A DNA stretch of 64,000 bases from Burkholderia cepacia ATCC 25416 (lineage in GTDB: Bacteria; Pseudomonadota; Gammaproteobacteria; Burkholderiales; Burkholderiaceae). Position numbers and translations under genes: made by a program. The notes beneath the pieces were generated by a model. The model ran no database searches. It had not been told where the DNA came from and saw only the letters and a program-made list of their open reading frames with translations. Of this stretch, positions 1 through 7,122 are shown piece by piece. Numbering within the stretch: position 1 is the first letter of the stretch; the number at the start of each line of letters is the position of its first letter. The stretch is from positions 2,418,001-2,482,000 of the forward strand of contig NZ_CP012982.1 of NCBI RefSeq assembly GCF_001411495.1, given 5' to 3'.

Positions 1-1
1 C

Positions 2-31
2 GAGGAACTCAAGGGCGTCGCGACGCCGTGA
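2..31 (+). CDS. 3' end of a gene cut by the window edge
   Basis: A reading frame enters at the left edge and reads EELKGVATP before TGA at 29-31. G/C-rich third positions fit Burkholderia coding DNA and a terminator hairpin follows within 40 bp, so this is probably the last nine codons of a plus-strand gene that converges on the purine permease. Too little is present to name the product. Confidence 0.35.
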   Translation, partial: EELKGVATP

Positions 32-61
32 TGCGCGCGGGCGGGCCCGCGCGACTCGCCC

Positions 62-93
62 AACGAAAACGCCACCCGAAGGTGGCGTTCGTT
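62..93. terminator. Bidirectional hairpin terminator between convergent genes
   Basis: A G/C-rich stem CGCCACC/GGTGGCG closed by a CGAA tetraloop is extended outward by AACGAA/TTCGTT, with a two-base A bulge on the left arm. It lies between the gene ending at 31 and the permease ending at 122, so it can serve both strands. Confidence 0.7.
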
Positions 94-121
94 CGTCGTG
101 CATCGCGCCGAAGCGCGACCG

Positions 122-1423
122 TCACTCGCTGCCGAGATAGAAGAAGCGGAACAGGAACACGGCCGCGATGATCCACACGATCGGCTTGACCGAGCGGGCC
201 TGGCCCGTCAGCAGCTTGAGGCCGCCGTAAGCGATGAAGCCGAACGCGACGCCGTTCGCGATCGAGTACGTGAACGGCATCAGCAGCGCGGTGAGCGCGG
301 CCGGCACGGCTTCCGTTGCATCGTCCCACGGCACCTCGACCATCTCGCGCAGCATCAGGCACGACACGTACAGCAGTGCCGGTGCCGTCGCATACGCCGG
401 CACGACGCCGGCGAGCGGTGCGATGAACAGGCACGCGAGGAACAGCACCGCGACGGTGATGGCCGTCACGCCCGTGCGGCCGCCGGCCTGCACGCCCGAT
501 GCGCTTTCGATATACGCGGTGGTCGACGACGTGCCGAGCACCGAGCCCGCGACGATCGCCGTGCTGTCGGCGAGCAGCGCCTTGTTCAGGCGGTTCATCT
601 TGCCTTCGACGAGCAGGCCCGCGCGGTTCGCGACGCCCATCAGCGTGCCGGTCGCATCGAACAGCTCGACGAGGAAGAACACGAGGATCACGTTGATGAT
701 GCCGGTCGACAGCGCGGCGCCGATGTCGAGCTTGAACAGCGTCGCATCGATCGACGGCGGCGCGGAGAACACGCCGTGGAACTGGTTGCCGCCGAAGAAG
801 AACGACAGGATCGTCACGCCGATGATGCCGATCAGGATCGCGCCGCGCACGCGCAGGTGGTCGAGCGTGACGATCGTGAAGAAGCCGATGATCGCGAGGA
901 TCGTCGTGGGCTTGTGCAGGTCGCCGAGCGTGACGAGCGTGGCCGGGTTGCCGACGATCACGCCCGACGTCTTCAGCGAGATGATGCCGAGGAACAGGCC
1001 GATACCCGCGGTGATCGAGATCCGCAGCGATTTCGGAATGCCGTTGACGATCGCCTCGCGCACGCGGAACAGCGTGACGAGCAGGAACAGGCAGCCGGAG
1101 ATGAACACCGCGCCCAGCGCGGCCTGCCACGTGAAGCCCATCCCCTTGACGACCGTGTACGCGAAATACGCGTTCAGGCCCATGCCGGGCGCGCATGCGA
1201 TCGGGTAGTTCGCGTACAGCCCCATGATGATCGATGCCAGCGCCGCGACGAGGCAGGTCGCGACGAACACGGATTCCTTCGGCATGCCGGCGTCGCCGAG
1301 GATCGCGGGGTTGACGAAGATGATGTAGGCCATCGTCAGGAACGTGGTGACGCCCGCGAGTATTTCGGTGCGGAAGTCGGTGCCGGCTTCAGCGAAGCCG
1401 AAATACCGCTTGATGGATTCCAT
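122..1423 (-). CDS. NCS2/AzgA-type purine (adenine/guanine/hypoxanthine) permease
   Basis: Encodes 433 residues of an inner-membrane nucleobase:cation symporter of the NCS2 superfamily, closest in look to the AzgA branch (COG2252) that imports adenine, guanine and hypoxanthine. The start MESIKRYFGF at 1423 is preceded by GGAGAAAC eight bases upstream; a frame open further upstream lacks coding character. Visible family features are the N-terminal signature FRTEILAGVTTFLTMAYI followed by FVNPAIL, the GMGLNAYFAYTVV segment in TM3, and a dozen or more hydrophobic spans. Length fits the family (about 430-450). It stands alone, convergent with the gene at the left edge. AzgA assignment is from motif recognition; exact substrate is inferred. 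Confidence 0.9.
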   Translation of the reverse strand: MESIKRYFGFAEAGTDFRTEILAGVTTFLTMAYIIFVNPAILGDAGMPKESVFVATCLVAALASIIMGLYANYPIACAPGMGLNAYFAYTVVKGMGFTWQAALGAVFISGCLFLLVTLFRVREAIVNGIPKSLRISITAGIGLFLGIISLKTSGVIVGNPATLVTLGDLHKPTTILAIIGFFTIVTLDHLRVRGAILIGIIGVTILSFFFGGNQFHGVFSAPPSIDATLFKLDIGAALSTGIINVILVFFLVELFDATGTLMGVANRAGLLVEGKMNRLNKALLADSTAIVAGSVLGTSSTTAYIESASGVQAGGRTGVTAITVAVLFLACLFIAPLAGVVPAYATAPALLYVSCLMLREMVEVPWDDATEAVPAALTALLMPFTYSIANGVAFGFIAYGGLKLLTGQARSVKPIVWIIAAVFLFRFFYLGSE

Positions 1424-2242
1424 GAAGGCGTTTCTCCGGTCGGGTTGTCGTGTTGCTTGTTGTGCCGAATTGTTGTACGGGCAGCGGACGGCGGGCTTAA
1501 TGTAACCAGCCACTATTGCCCGGCTATCGGCGGATTGTAATAGCGCGGATAGCTTGGACGATATAGTTGGGGGCACGATCGCAAGATCGGTCGGCTGCCT
1601 GCGCGCGAACGGTCTGGCAGCCCGGCCGCGCGGCGAAGGCGCGCATTTTACCGGTTCGGGTGGAACGAACCGGAAGAAATGGCGGAAACGGGAGCAAGGC
1701 AAGGAGGCGAGGCAAGCGAACGGAGCCGGCCGATGCGCGCGCAACAACGTGCGAAGCGAGTGCAAACCGGACGTGCAAGCGGACGCACAAAGCGTCGCGC
1801 GGTGTGGCGCGCGTGGCGGGTGCGGGATGACATCCGGCTGAAACGGAGCGCCCGCATGCTGCACGAACGTGGGGCAGGCAGCACGTGCGCGGCCGGTGCG
1901 GAAGCCCGGCAGCGGCGTGCAGCGGCCATTCTTCAGTCCAGGCGGTTGCCGATATCGGGCTATCGTGCGCCGAAGCCGTCCCGCCCGCAACTGTCATTTC
2001 GTGATGCGGGGGCGACTGTGGTTTCTGTGTAAAAGATTGCAAGACCCCATCGCATAAACCGGCAAGTCTTTCTAGGATAGATACACCGCGCATGCACACG
2101 CCGGCCGGTAATTGCCGACGCGGGGGAGTCGCAGTCCGTGCAGGCCGGGCGGTGAAGTGCGGTCAAGGCCGTTGCGCGTTCGGGCAGGCACGGCCGATTG
2201 CGATTGCCCGATGCGGGTTCGTCCGTAATCACGGAGGTCAGC
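1424..2242. other. 819-bp non-coding stretch upstream of the permease and a small gene
   Basis: Several short open frames occur on both strands but none has a ribosome site or Burkholderia-like codon bias. The region must hold the permease promoter (minus) and that of the small gene at 2243 (plus). No riboswitch or convincing -35/-10 pair was recognised. The segment 2040-2095 is the least G/C-rich part and is the best place to look for promoters. Confidence 0.5.
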
Positions 2243-2521
2243 ATGTTGAACTGGATCAGCCGTTGGGCGATGCGACACGCCCCCACGCCGGAAAAAACCG
2301 CTGCGTCGATGCTCGTGACGGCGCGCATGGAACTGTTCGCTGCCGAACAGCGCGTCATCGACGCGAAATTACAAGCGGATTACTGGCGCACACGTGTGTC
2401 ATTCCTCGAGGAGGTGCAGAAGCAGGGCATCGATCCGTGGGTGACCTCGCAGGCAGCGCAACGCCCCGACCTCGATTCCACTCCCCGCAGCACGGGCCCG
2501 CGTCTCGCCGCCAGCACCTGA
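2243..2521 (+). CDS. Small conserved-looking hypothetical protein (92 aa)
   Basis: Start ATG at 2243 has CGGAGG seven bases upstream; the same frame is open further upstream but without a ribosome site. The 92-residue product is soluble and mostly helical, with a central amphipathic stretch (about residues 18-60, ending SFLEEVQKQG) that could form a coiled coil, and a Pro/Ser-rich tail. No signal peptide or membrane segment. A strong rho-independent terminator follows 66 bp after the stop, which supports a real, singly transcribed gene. Family and function not recognised. Confidence 0.7.
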   Translation: MLNWISRWAMRHAPTPEKTAASMLVTARMELFAAEQRVIDAKLQADYWRTRVSFLEEVQKQGIDPWVTSQAAQRPDLDSTPRSTGPRLAAST

Positions 2522-2587
2522 TGCACCAGCTGCATCGCGGCGCGCGATCGCGCGCGGCACGCACCGGCGTGTCGCGTCATTCGATGC

Positions 2588-2625
2588 GCACCCGCGGCGC
2601 CTCATGCCGCGGGTGCGTCTGTTTT
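2588..2625 (+). terminator. Rho-independent terminator of the small gene
   Basis: Perfect 11-bp stem GCACCCGCGGC/GCCGCGGGTGC with a 7-base loop, followed by GTCTGTTTT. It ends the plus-strand gene at 2243-2521 and separates it from the convergent DUF2917 gene. Confidence 0.85.
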
Positions 2626-2669
2626 CGGTCGCGGCCGTTCCGCGTCTCGCGTGCCTGACGGCACGTCGC

Positions 2670-3044
2670 TCATCCACTCCTTCCCGCTATCCCGAAGAGC
2701 AAACGTTGCACTTGCGCGAGCGTGCGCCTGAAGCGCTCGCCGCGACGCACGTACGCGGTCGTGAGCGTCGCTTCGGCCGGCCGGTCGGCAACGGTGCCGA
2801 GCCAGATGCGTTCGCCGCGTGCGATGCGCAGCACGTCGCCGGGCTGCACCCAGCAATCGTCGACGCTCGGCGGGCGCGTGACCCACAGCGCCGCGCCATG
2901 CGTGCGGAGCTCCGCGTCCCGCGGCGCACGCCAGGTCATCGTCGTGCGCGGCGCGACCGCGAAACGGATCACGACAGTCGGTAACGCGATCGTGCCGGCG
3001 TGGCGCCGATCGGGACGGTCAAACAGCGGGCTTGCCTGGTCCAT
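2670..3044 (-). CDS. DUF2917 domain protein, copy 1
   Basis: A 124-residue protein beginning MDQASPLFDR; the start at 3044 has GGAGAAG at the right distance. The core (about residues 35-95) has the pattern seen in DUF2917 proteins: a short beta-rich stretch with LWVTRPPSVDD, a W-x-QPGDVL turn and RGERIWLG, suggesting a small cupin-like or beta-barrel fold. No signal peptide or membrane span. Its paralogue sits immediately upstream (3359-3736) and both start with MDQAS and share over half of their residues in the first 100. Each copy has the same promoter-leader-hairpin unit in front of it, so the whole transcription unit was duplicated. Biochemical function is unknown. Confidence 0.8.
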   Translation of the reverse strand: MDQASPLFDRPDRRHAGTIALPTVVIRFAVAPRTTMTWRAPRDAELRTHGAALWVTRPPSVDDCWVQPGDVLRIARGERIWLGTVADRPAEATLTTAYVRRGERFRRTLAQVQRLLFGIAGRSG

Positions 3045-3089
3045 CGTCTTCTCCAGTGATTGAGCCGGATGGATGACGCGCACCAGAAC

Positions 3090-3121
3090 AAAAAGGCCTC
3101 ATCCGTTTCCGGCGAGGCCTT
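3090..3121 (-). terminator. Terminator hairpin inside the leader of DUF2917 copy 1
   Basis: On the minus strand AAGGCCTC pairs with GAGGCCTT around a conserved 13-base loop and is followed by a T run. It lies about 45 bases before the start codon at 3044 and downstream of the putative promoter, so it is either an attenuator or the end of a short RNA. Confidence 0.75.
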
Positions 3122-3235
3122 GTGTGACATGCGGTACTGCCCGATTGCTAACGCACAAGCGCCTCCCGTGAACCATTCTTTCGAATGTTCATCGATCGAT
3201 GAATCGAGGTGGAGACGAGCGTGTACGTAGGCATG
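3090..3235 (-). ncRNA. Candidate ~145-nt leader or small RNA, copy 1
   Basis: Predicted from a TTGACA-17-CAAACT promoter at 3242-3270 and the hairpin terminator at 3090-3121. The transcript would carry GGAGG followed five bases later by GTG CGT TAG (3148-3156), then a variable segment, then the hairpin. The second copy predicts a transcript of the same length, which argues that the module is functional. Whether transcription reads through into the DUF2917 gene cannot be told from sequence. Confidence 0.4.
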
Positions 3236-3241
3236 CGAACG

Positions 3242-3270
3242 AGTTTGTCTTCGTGGAACGGCGTTGTCAA
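3242..3270 (-). promoter_or_regulatory. Candidate sigma-70 promoter for DUF2917 copy 1
   Basis: Minus-strand TTGACA (3265-3270), 17-bp spacer, CAAACT (3242-3247). The -35 is perfect and the -10 is weak, but the same arrangement with the same spacing is retained in the duplicate at 3935-3963. Confidence 0.5.
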
Positions 3271-3358
3271 CGACAATTTTCGAGATAGTGCAGGGGATGC
3301 GTCGGCGGCTGCGCGCGAGTGGCAGCGTACCCCGATCGCATGCGTCGCGACGCGTTCG

Positions 3359-3736
3359 TCATGAGCGACTTCGACATCGTTCACGCAACAGGCTGCGCAT
3401 TCGTACAAGCGCACGCGCGAGCCATGCACAGTGTCCCGTCGCGTACGCGGTCGTGATCGATGCCTCGGCCGGACGGGTGTCGTCGGTGCTCATCCAGATA
3501 CGATCGCCGCGCCGCACGCGCAGCACGTCGCCGGTTCGTATCCAGTAATCGTCGACGCTGCCCAGCCGCGTGACCCACAGCGTCGCGTCGTGCACGCGAA
3601 TCTCGGCATCGTTTTGCGCGCGCCACGCCAGCGTCTTGCGCGGCGCGACCGTGAACTGGATCACGACCCGCGGCAACGCGATCGCATCGGTGCGGCACCG
3701 ATCGGGGCAGACAACCAGCCGGCTTGCTTGGTCCAT
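3359..3736 (-). CDS. DUF2917 domain protein, copy 2
   Basis: A 125-residue paralogue of the protein at 2670-3044, starting MDQASRLVVC; GGAG lies eight bases before the ATG at 3736, which is preferred over two in-frame ATGs just upstream. It keeps LWVTRLGSVDD, RTGDVLRVRRGDRIW and the TRPAEASITTAY segment, but its last 25 residues differ from copy 1 and are Arg-rich. It is preceded by the second copy of the duplicated promoter-leader-hairpin region. No transport signal or catalytic motif is visible; function unknown. Confidence 0.8.
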   Translation of the reverse strand: MDQASRLVVCPDRCRTDAIALPRVVIQFTVAPRKTLAWRAQNDAEIRVHDATLWVTRLGSVDDYWIRTGDVLRVRRGDRIWMSTDDTRPAEASITTAYATGHCAWLARALVRMRSLLRERCRSRS

Positions 3737-3782
3737 CGTCATCTCCATCCGTTGAGCCGGGCGGGATGACGCGCACCAAAAC

Positions 3783-3814
3783 AAAAAGGCCCCATCCGTT
3801 TCCGGCGAGGCCTT
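3783..3814 (-). terminator. Terminator hairpin inside the leader of DUF2917 copy 2
   Basis: AAGGCCTC/GGGGCCTT stem with the same loop as copy 1 and a downstream T run on the minus strand, about 47 bases before the start codon at 3736. Confidence 0.75.
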
Positions 3815-3928
3815 GTGACATGCGCAACTGAATCTCGATGCTAACGCACAAGCGCCTCCAGTGATCGCCACGGATGGGCGTTCACTCGGTTTTCATGCGC
3901 GATGGCGGCGGGCTTGAGCATAAGCATG
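3783..3928 (-). ncRNA. Candidate ~146-nt leader or small RNA, copy 2
   Basis: Bounded by the promoter at 3935-3963 and the hairpin at 3783-3814. It carries the same GGAGG plus GTG CGT TAG element (3841-3849) as copy 1. Confidence 0.4.
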
Positions 3929-3934
3929 CGAACG

Positions 3935-3963
3935 AGTGTGTCGTGGCAGCGCATCAATGTCAA
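3935..3963 (-). promoter_or_regulatory. Candidate sigma-70 promoter for DUF2917 copy 2
   Basis: Minus-strand TTGACA (3958-3963), 17-bp spacer, CACACT (3935-3940). Conserved with copy 1 in both hexamers and spacing. Confidence 0.5.
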
Positions 3964-3987
3964 CGGAAATTTCGAGATGCGTGACGG

Positions 3988-4275
3988 TTACGCGTCGCGT
4001 TGCGCGAGGCCGTTCACGAGCAGCTCGGACAGCAGGCCCGTCATCCCTTCCGGGTGCGTGGCCGCGCGCGCCTTCAGCTGTTCGACGAGTTCGGCGTTGA
4101 GCTTGCATGCGAACGGCACGAGGCCCTGTTCCTGGTCGAGCTTGCGCTGCGCGCGGCGGTCGAGCTTGACGGCTTCTTCGGCACCCTTGCCGAAACGCGC
4201 GGAGCTCGACTGCTTCATCGCGTGCGTCAGCTTGAGCGCCTTGTTCTTTTCGAGATCGGTTTTCTTCATGGCCAT
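3988..4275 (-). CDS. Small basic hypothetical protein (95 aa)
   Basis: Start MAMKKTDLEKNK at 4275 has a near-perfect GGAGGTG ribosome site eight bases upstream. The product is strongly charged, Lys-rich in the first half (VKLDRRAQRKLDQEQG) and ends with a predicted helix pair (LNAELVEQLKARAA, then MTGLLSELLVNGL) that resembles the C-terminal part of ribbon-helix-helix or antitoxin-type DNA-binding proteins. That resemblance is weak and no toxin-sized partner adjoins it. Probably a cytoplasmic, nucleic-acid-associated protein; function not recognised. Confidence 0.75.
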   Translation of the reverse strand: MAMKKTDLEKNKALKLTHAMKQSSSARFGKGAEEAVKLDRRAQRKLDQEQGLVPFACKLNAELVEQLKARAATHPEGMTGLLSELLVNGLAQRDA

Positions 4276-4354
4276 CGCGGCACCTCCGGGAAATTGAAGC
4301 CGCGATTGTACGCATTTCGGCGGGCGCCGCCCGTGGAGCCGGCAAGAAACCCGG

Positions 4355-5260
4355 TCAGGCGCCCTTCGTCGTGCCCCAGTTGCCGCCGTGCGCAGCCGCC
4401 TGTGCGGCCGGCGAGCGGGCGAGGTAGGCGAGCGCCTGTTCGGTCGAGCCTTCGTGATGCGGCGTATAGCCGGGCTTGAAATAGCGCAGCGCCGCGCCGA
4501 TCACCTTCCAGAACGACGGCAGGTGCCCGCGCCGCGAACCTTGCCACCACGCGAGCACGAAACCCGGGTAGCGGCCGGCGTCCGGGTCGCGCCGGTACAT
4601 GAACTTCGCGCCCGTCGTGATGTAGTAGAGCAGCAGCAGGATTACGAACGCCATGTGCACGCAGCGCTCCGGATAGGTGCCGCCCATGTGCCGGTAGATG
4701 TCGAATGCGACCGTGCGGTGCTCGACCTCTTCCGCGCCGTGCCAGCGCAGCAGGTCGACCATCGTCGGGTCGGCTTTCCCCTCGTCGAGCCCGTGCGCGT
4801 TGAGCACCCAGTTGCCGAGATAGCCGAAGAAATGCTCGAGCGACGCGATCACCGCGAGCTGCTGCCGCAGCCAGAAACGCGTGTGGCCGATCTTCAGCCC
4901 GAGCGGCTGTTCGCCGAGCACGCGCGTGAACAGCCGGTTGAGCTTCTGCGTGAACGGCTTCGTGTCGATCCCGTGCCGGTCGTAGTAGTGCTTCAGCACG
5001 CCGCCGTGCGAACGCGAGTGCACGGCCTCCTGCCGCAGGAAGCCTTCGGCCTCGTCGCGCAGGCGCGCGTCGGTGATCAGCGGCAAGGCCTTGTTGTACA
5101 CGCGGCAGAACCACAGCTCGCCTTCCGGGAACAGCAGGTTCAGCGTGTTGATGATGTGCGTGCTGCCCGGGTCGTTCGGCACCCAGGTGACCGGCGTGTC
5201 GCTGAAGTCGAACTTCACGTGCCGGGCCTTGATCTTGTGATAGTCGGCGGTATCGGTCAT
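4355..5260 (-). CDS. Predicted metal-dependent hydrolase (COG3687/PF10118 type)
   Basis: 301 residues starting MTDTADYHKIKARHVKFDFS, with GGGAGA upstream of the start at 5260. The sequence has the His/Glu-rich helical pattern of the COG3687 family: RQEAVHSRSHGG near residue 80, HGAEEVEHRTVAFDIYRHMGG near residue 180, and two hydrophobic helices around residues 200-220 (MAFVILLLLYYITT). These conserved His/Glu clusters probably bind a di-metal centre, as in ferritin-like hydroxylases; the family reaction is not established. It is the last gene of a three-gene minus-strand operon with the EphD-like fusion (30 bp upstream) and the M24 protein, pointing to a lipid- or xenobiotic-modifying role by inference. 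Confidence 0.85.
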   Translation of the reverse strand: MTDTADYHKIKARHVKFDFSDTPVTWVPNDPGSTHIINTLNLLFPEGELWFCRVYNKALPLITDARLRDEAEGFLRQEAVHSRSHGGVLKHYYDRHGIDTKPFTQKLNRLFTRVLGEQPLGLKIGHTRFWLRQQLAVIASLEHFFGYLGNWVLNAHGLDEGKADPTMVDLLRWHGAEEVEHRTVAFDIYRHMGGTYPERCVHMAFVILLLLYYITTGAKFMYRRDPDAGRYPGFVLAWWQGSRRGHLPSFWKVIGAALRYFKPGYTPHHEGSTEQALAYLARSPAAQAAAHGGNWGTTKGA

Positions 5261-5290
5261 CTTTGTCTCCCTGTGCGGCGTCGTGCGCCG

Positions 5291-7078
5291 TCAATGCGAT
5301 GCCATGCTGACGCGGGCGATCATCCGGCCGAGCCACGGCATGAAGCGGCCGACGAAACGCATGGCATGCGCCTCGCCGCCGACGGCGACGACGGGACGGT
5401 TGCGCAGCACGCCGTCGACCATCGCCTGCGCGACGGTTTCGGGTTTCAGGCCGCGCATCTGGTACAGCTTCGTCGCGCGCTTGCGCAGCCGCGCTTCGTC
5501 CTGTGCATTGGCGCCCGCGTATTGCGTCGACGCCATGATTCCGGTCTCCGCGAAGCCGGGGCACACGGCCGTCACGCCGATGCCCTTTTCCGCGAGCTCC
5601 GCGCGCATGCATTCGCTGAGCATCAGCACGGCGGCCTTCGTCGTCGCATACGCGGGCAGGTCGCGCGACGGCCCGAACGCGGCGGCCGACGCGGTGTTGA
5701 CGATGTGCCCGCCGGTGCCGCGCGCGGCCATCTGCTGCGCGAACAGCCGCGAGCCGTGGATCACGCCCCACAGGTTCACGTGCAGGATGCGCTCCCAGTG
5801 CCGCGTGCTCGTGTCGAGGATGCCGCCGGCCATGCCGATGCCGGCGTTGTTGATCACCACGTCGGCGCCGCCGAGTTCGTCGCCGACCCACGTCGCCAGC
5901 GCTTCCATTTCGTCGGCGGACCCGACGTCGACGCGTTTCGCGTGGGCCTGCGCGCCGGTCAGCCCGATCAGCAGCGCGGTGCGTTCGGCGCTCGCGAGAT
6001 CGATGTCGCACGCGACGATCGTCGCGCCTTCGCGCGCGAACGCGAGCGCCGCGCAGCGGCCGATGCCGCTGCCCGCGCCGGTGACCACCGCGACCTTGCC
6101 GCTGAAGCGGCCGCTCGTTGCACGGCGGCGCGCGTTCGCGAGCGCGGGCGGCTGGTTGCCCGATTCGACCGCGTCGATCAGTTGCCCGGCCAGATCCGCG
6201 AAGCGCGCCGGATCGGCGAGCGGCAGCCAGTGGCCGGCCGCGACCTCACGGCGGTAGTACTGCGGCACCCAGCGCGACAGGTTCTCGGACAGCGCGGGGC
6301 TCACGTACTTGTCGCCGAGCGGCACGATCGTCTGCACCGGTGCATGCGCATGGCGTTCGCGCGGCGCGAACAGGCAGCGGATGAAGTTCGCGCGATAGAG
6401 GCGCACGCCGCGCGCGCCGTCGTCGGCTTGCGTCGGACGCGGCGCGACGGGCGTTTTCTCGAGCCGGCGCAGCAGGCGCGGCCACGCGCGGCCAAGCCAC
6501 AGCCGCCAGCCGAGCTCCGGGATGAACGGCAGGTGGAACAGGTACACGTACCACGAGCGCACGAGCTGGCCGCCGAGCTTGGCGAGCGACGCGGGCGTCG
6601 GGTGCAGCACGCGTTCGCGCAGCCAGAAGCCGACATGGTCGAGGCACGGCCCCGAGCACGACGTGTATGACGCGATGCGGCCGGAAAGGCGCGGATCGGT
6701 GACGAATTCCCAGCCCTGGATCGAGCCCCAGTCGTGCGCGACCAGATGTACGGCGCGACCGGGGCAGAGCGCGTCGATCACCGCGACGAAATCGTCGGTC
6801 AGCTTCGCGAGGTGGTAGTCGGCCGTGCGCTGCGGCACGCCGGACAGGCCCGCGCCGCGCACGTCGTATGCGATCACGTAGTGCTTGCGCGCAAGCAGCG
6901 GCGCGACGTGCTGCCAGACGCTGCTGTCGTCGGGATAACCGTGCACGAGCACGACCGGCGAGCGGGCCGGGTCGCCCCAGGTCCTGACCGCGAGCGTCAG
7001 GTCGCCGGAGGCGACCGCCGTTTCGCCATGAACCGATTCGAACAGGGCCAGCGGCGCTTCGTCGGAAAGAGGCTGCAT
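5291..7078 (-). CDS. EphD-like alpha/beta hydrolase fused to a short-chain dehydrogenase
   Basis: 595 residues starting MQPLSDEAPLALFESVHGE at 7078. The N-terminal half is an alpha/beta hydrolase: oxyanion motif VLVHGYPDD (about 44-51), DVRGAGLSG, and HDWGS with Asp116 where epoxide hydrolases have the nucleophile. The C-terminal half is a classical SDR: GKVAVVTGAGSGIG (about residue 330), NNAG, and YATTK (about residue 475) as the catalytic Tyr/Lys pair. The architecture and length match mycobacterial EphD, which acts on lipid epoxides/mycolate-type substrates; the substrate here is unknown. It sits 44 bp after the M24 gene and 30 bp before the COG3687 gene, clearly one operon. The frame stays open well upstream of the chosen start but that part is out of phase with the real gene there. 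Confidence 0.88.
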   Translation of the reverse strand: MQPLSDEAPLALFESVHGETAVASGDLTLAVRTWGDPARSPVVLVHGYPDDSSVWQHVAPLLARKHYVIAYDVRGAGLSGVPQRTADYHLAKLTDDFVAVIDALCPGRAVHLVAHDWGSIQGWEFVTDPRLSGRIASYTSCSGPCLDHVGFWLRERVLHPTPASLAKLGGQLVRSWYVYLFHLPFIPELGWRLWLGRAWPRLLRRLEKTPVAPRPTQADDGARGVRLYRANFIRCLFAPRERHAHAPVQTIVPLGDKYVSPALSENLSRWVPQYYRREVAAGHWLPLADPARFADLAGQLIDAVESGNQPPALANARRRATSGRFSGKVAVVTGAGSGIGRCAALAFAREGATIVACDIDLASAERTALLIGLTGAQAHAKRVDVGSADEMEALATWVGDELGGADVVINNAGIGMAGGILDTSTRHWERILHVNLWGVIHGSRLFAQQMAARGTGGHIVNTASAAAFGPSRDLPAYATTKAAVLMLSECMRAELAEKGIGVTAVCPGFAETGIMASTQYAGANAQDEARLRKRATKLYQMRGLKPETVAQAMVDGVLRNRPVVAVGGEAHAMRFVGRFMPWLGRMIARVSMASH

Positions 7079-7122
7079 CGTGAGTCCGTCGTTCAGGGAG
7101 TGGGGATAAAGTCGGGTTCGCG

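Larger units (their letters stand above)
3059..3290 (-). repeat. Duplicated 5' control region, copy 1 (partner at 3752-3975)
   Basis: Almost the entire upstream region of the first DUF2917 gene is repeated in front of the second: promoter (TTGACA-17-CAAACT), GGAGG with a three-codon frame, hairpin terminator and the 40 bases up to the start codon. Identity is highest in the hairpin and in the promoter and lowest in the middle of the leader. Confidence 0.7.
3752..3975 (-). repeat. Duplicated 5' control region, copy 2 (partner at 3059-3290)
   Basis: Matches 3059-3290 over promoter, GGAGG-GTGCGTTAG element, hairpin and the GGTGCGCGTCATCC segment before the gene. One stem base pair differs (GAGGCC versus GGGGCC) but is still able to pair as G-U in RNA. 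Confidence 0.7.

Noticed and set aside
1554..2092. Several overlapping open frames on both strands between the permease and the small gene
   Set aside because: Arg-rich compositions, no ribosome sites and no similarity to each other or to known families; typical of high-G+C intergenic DNA.
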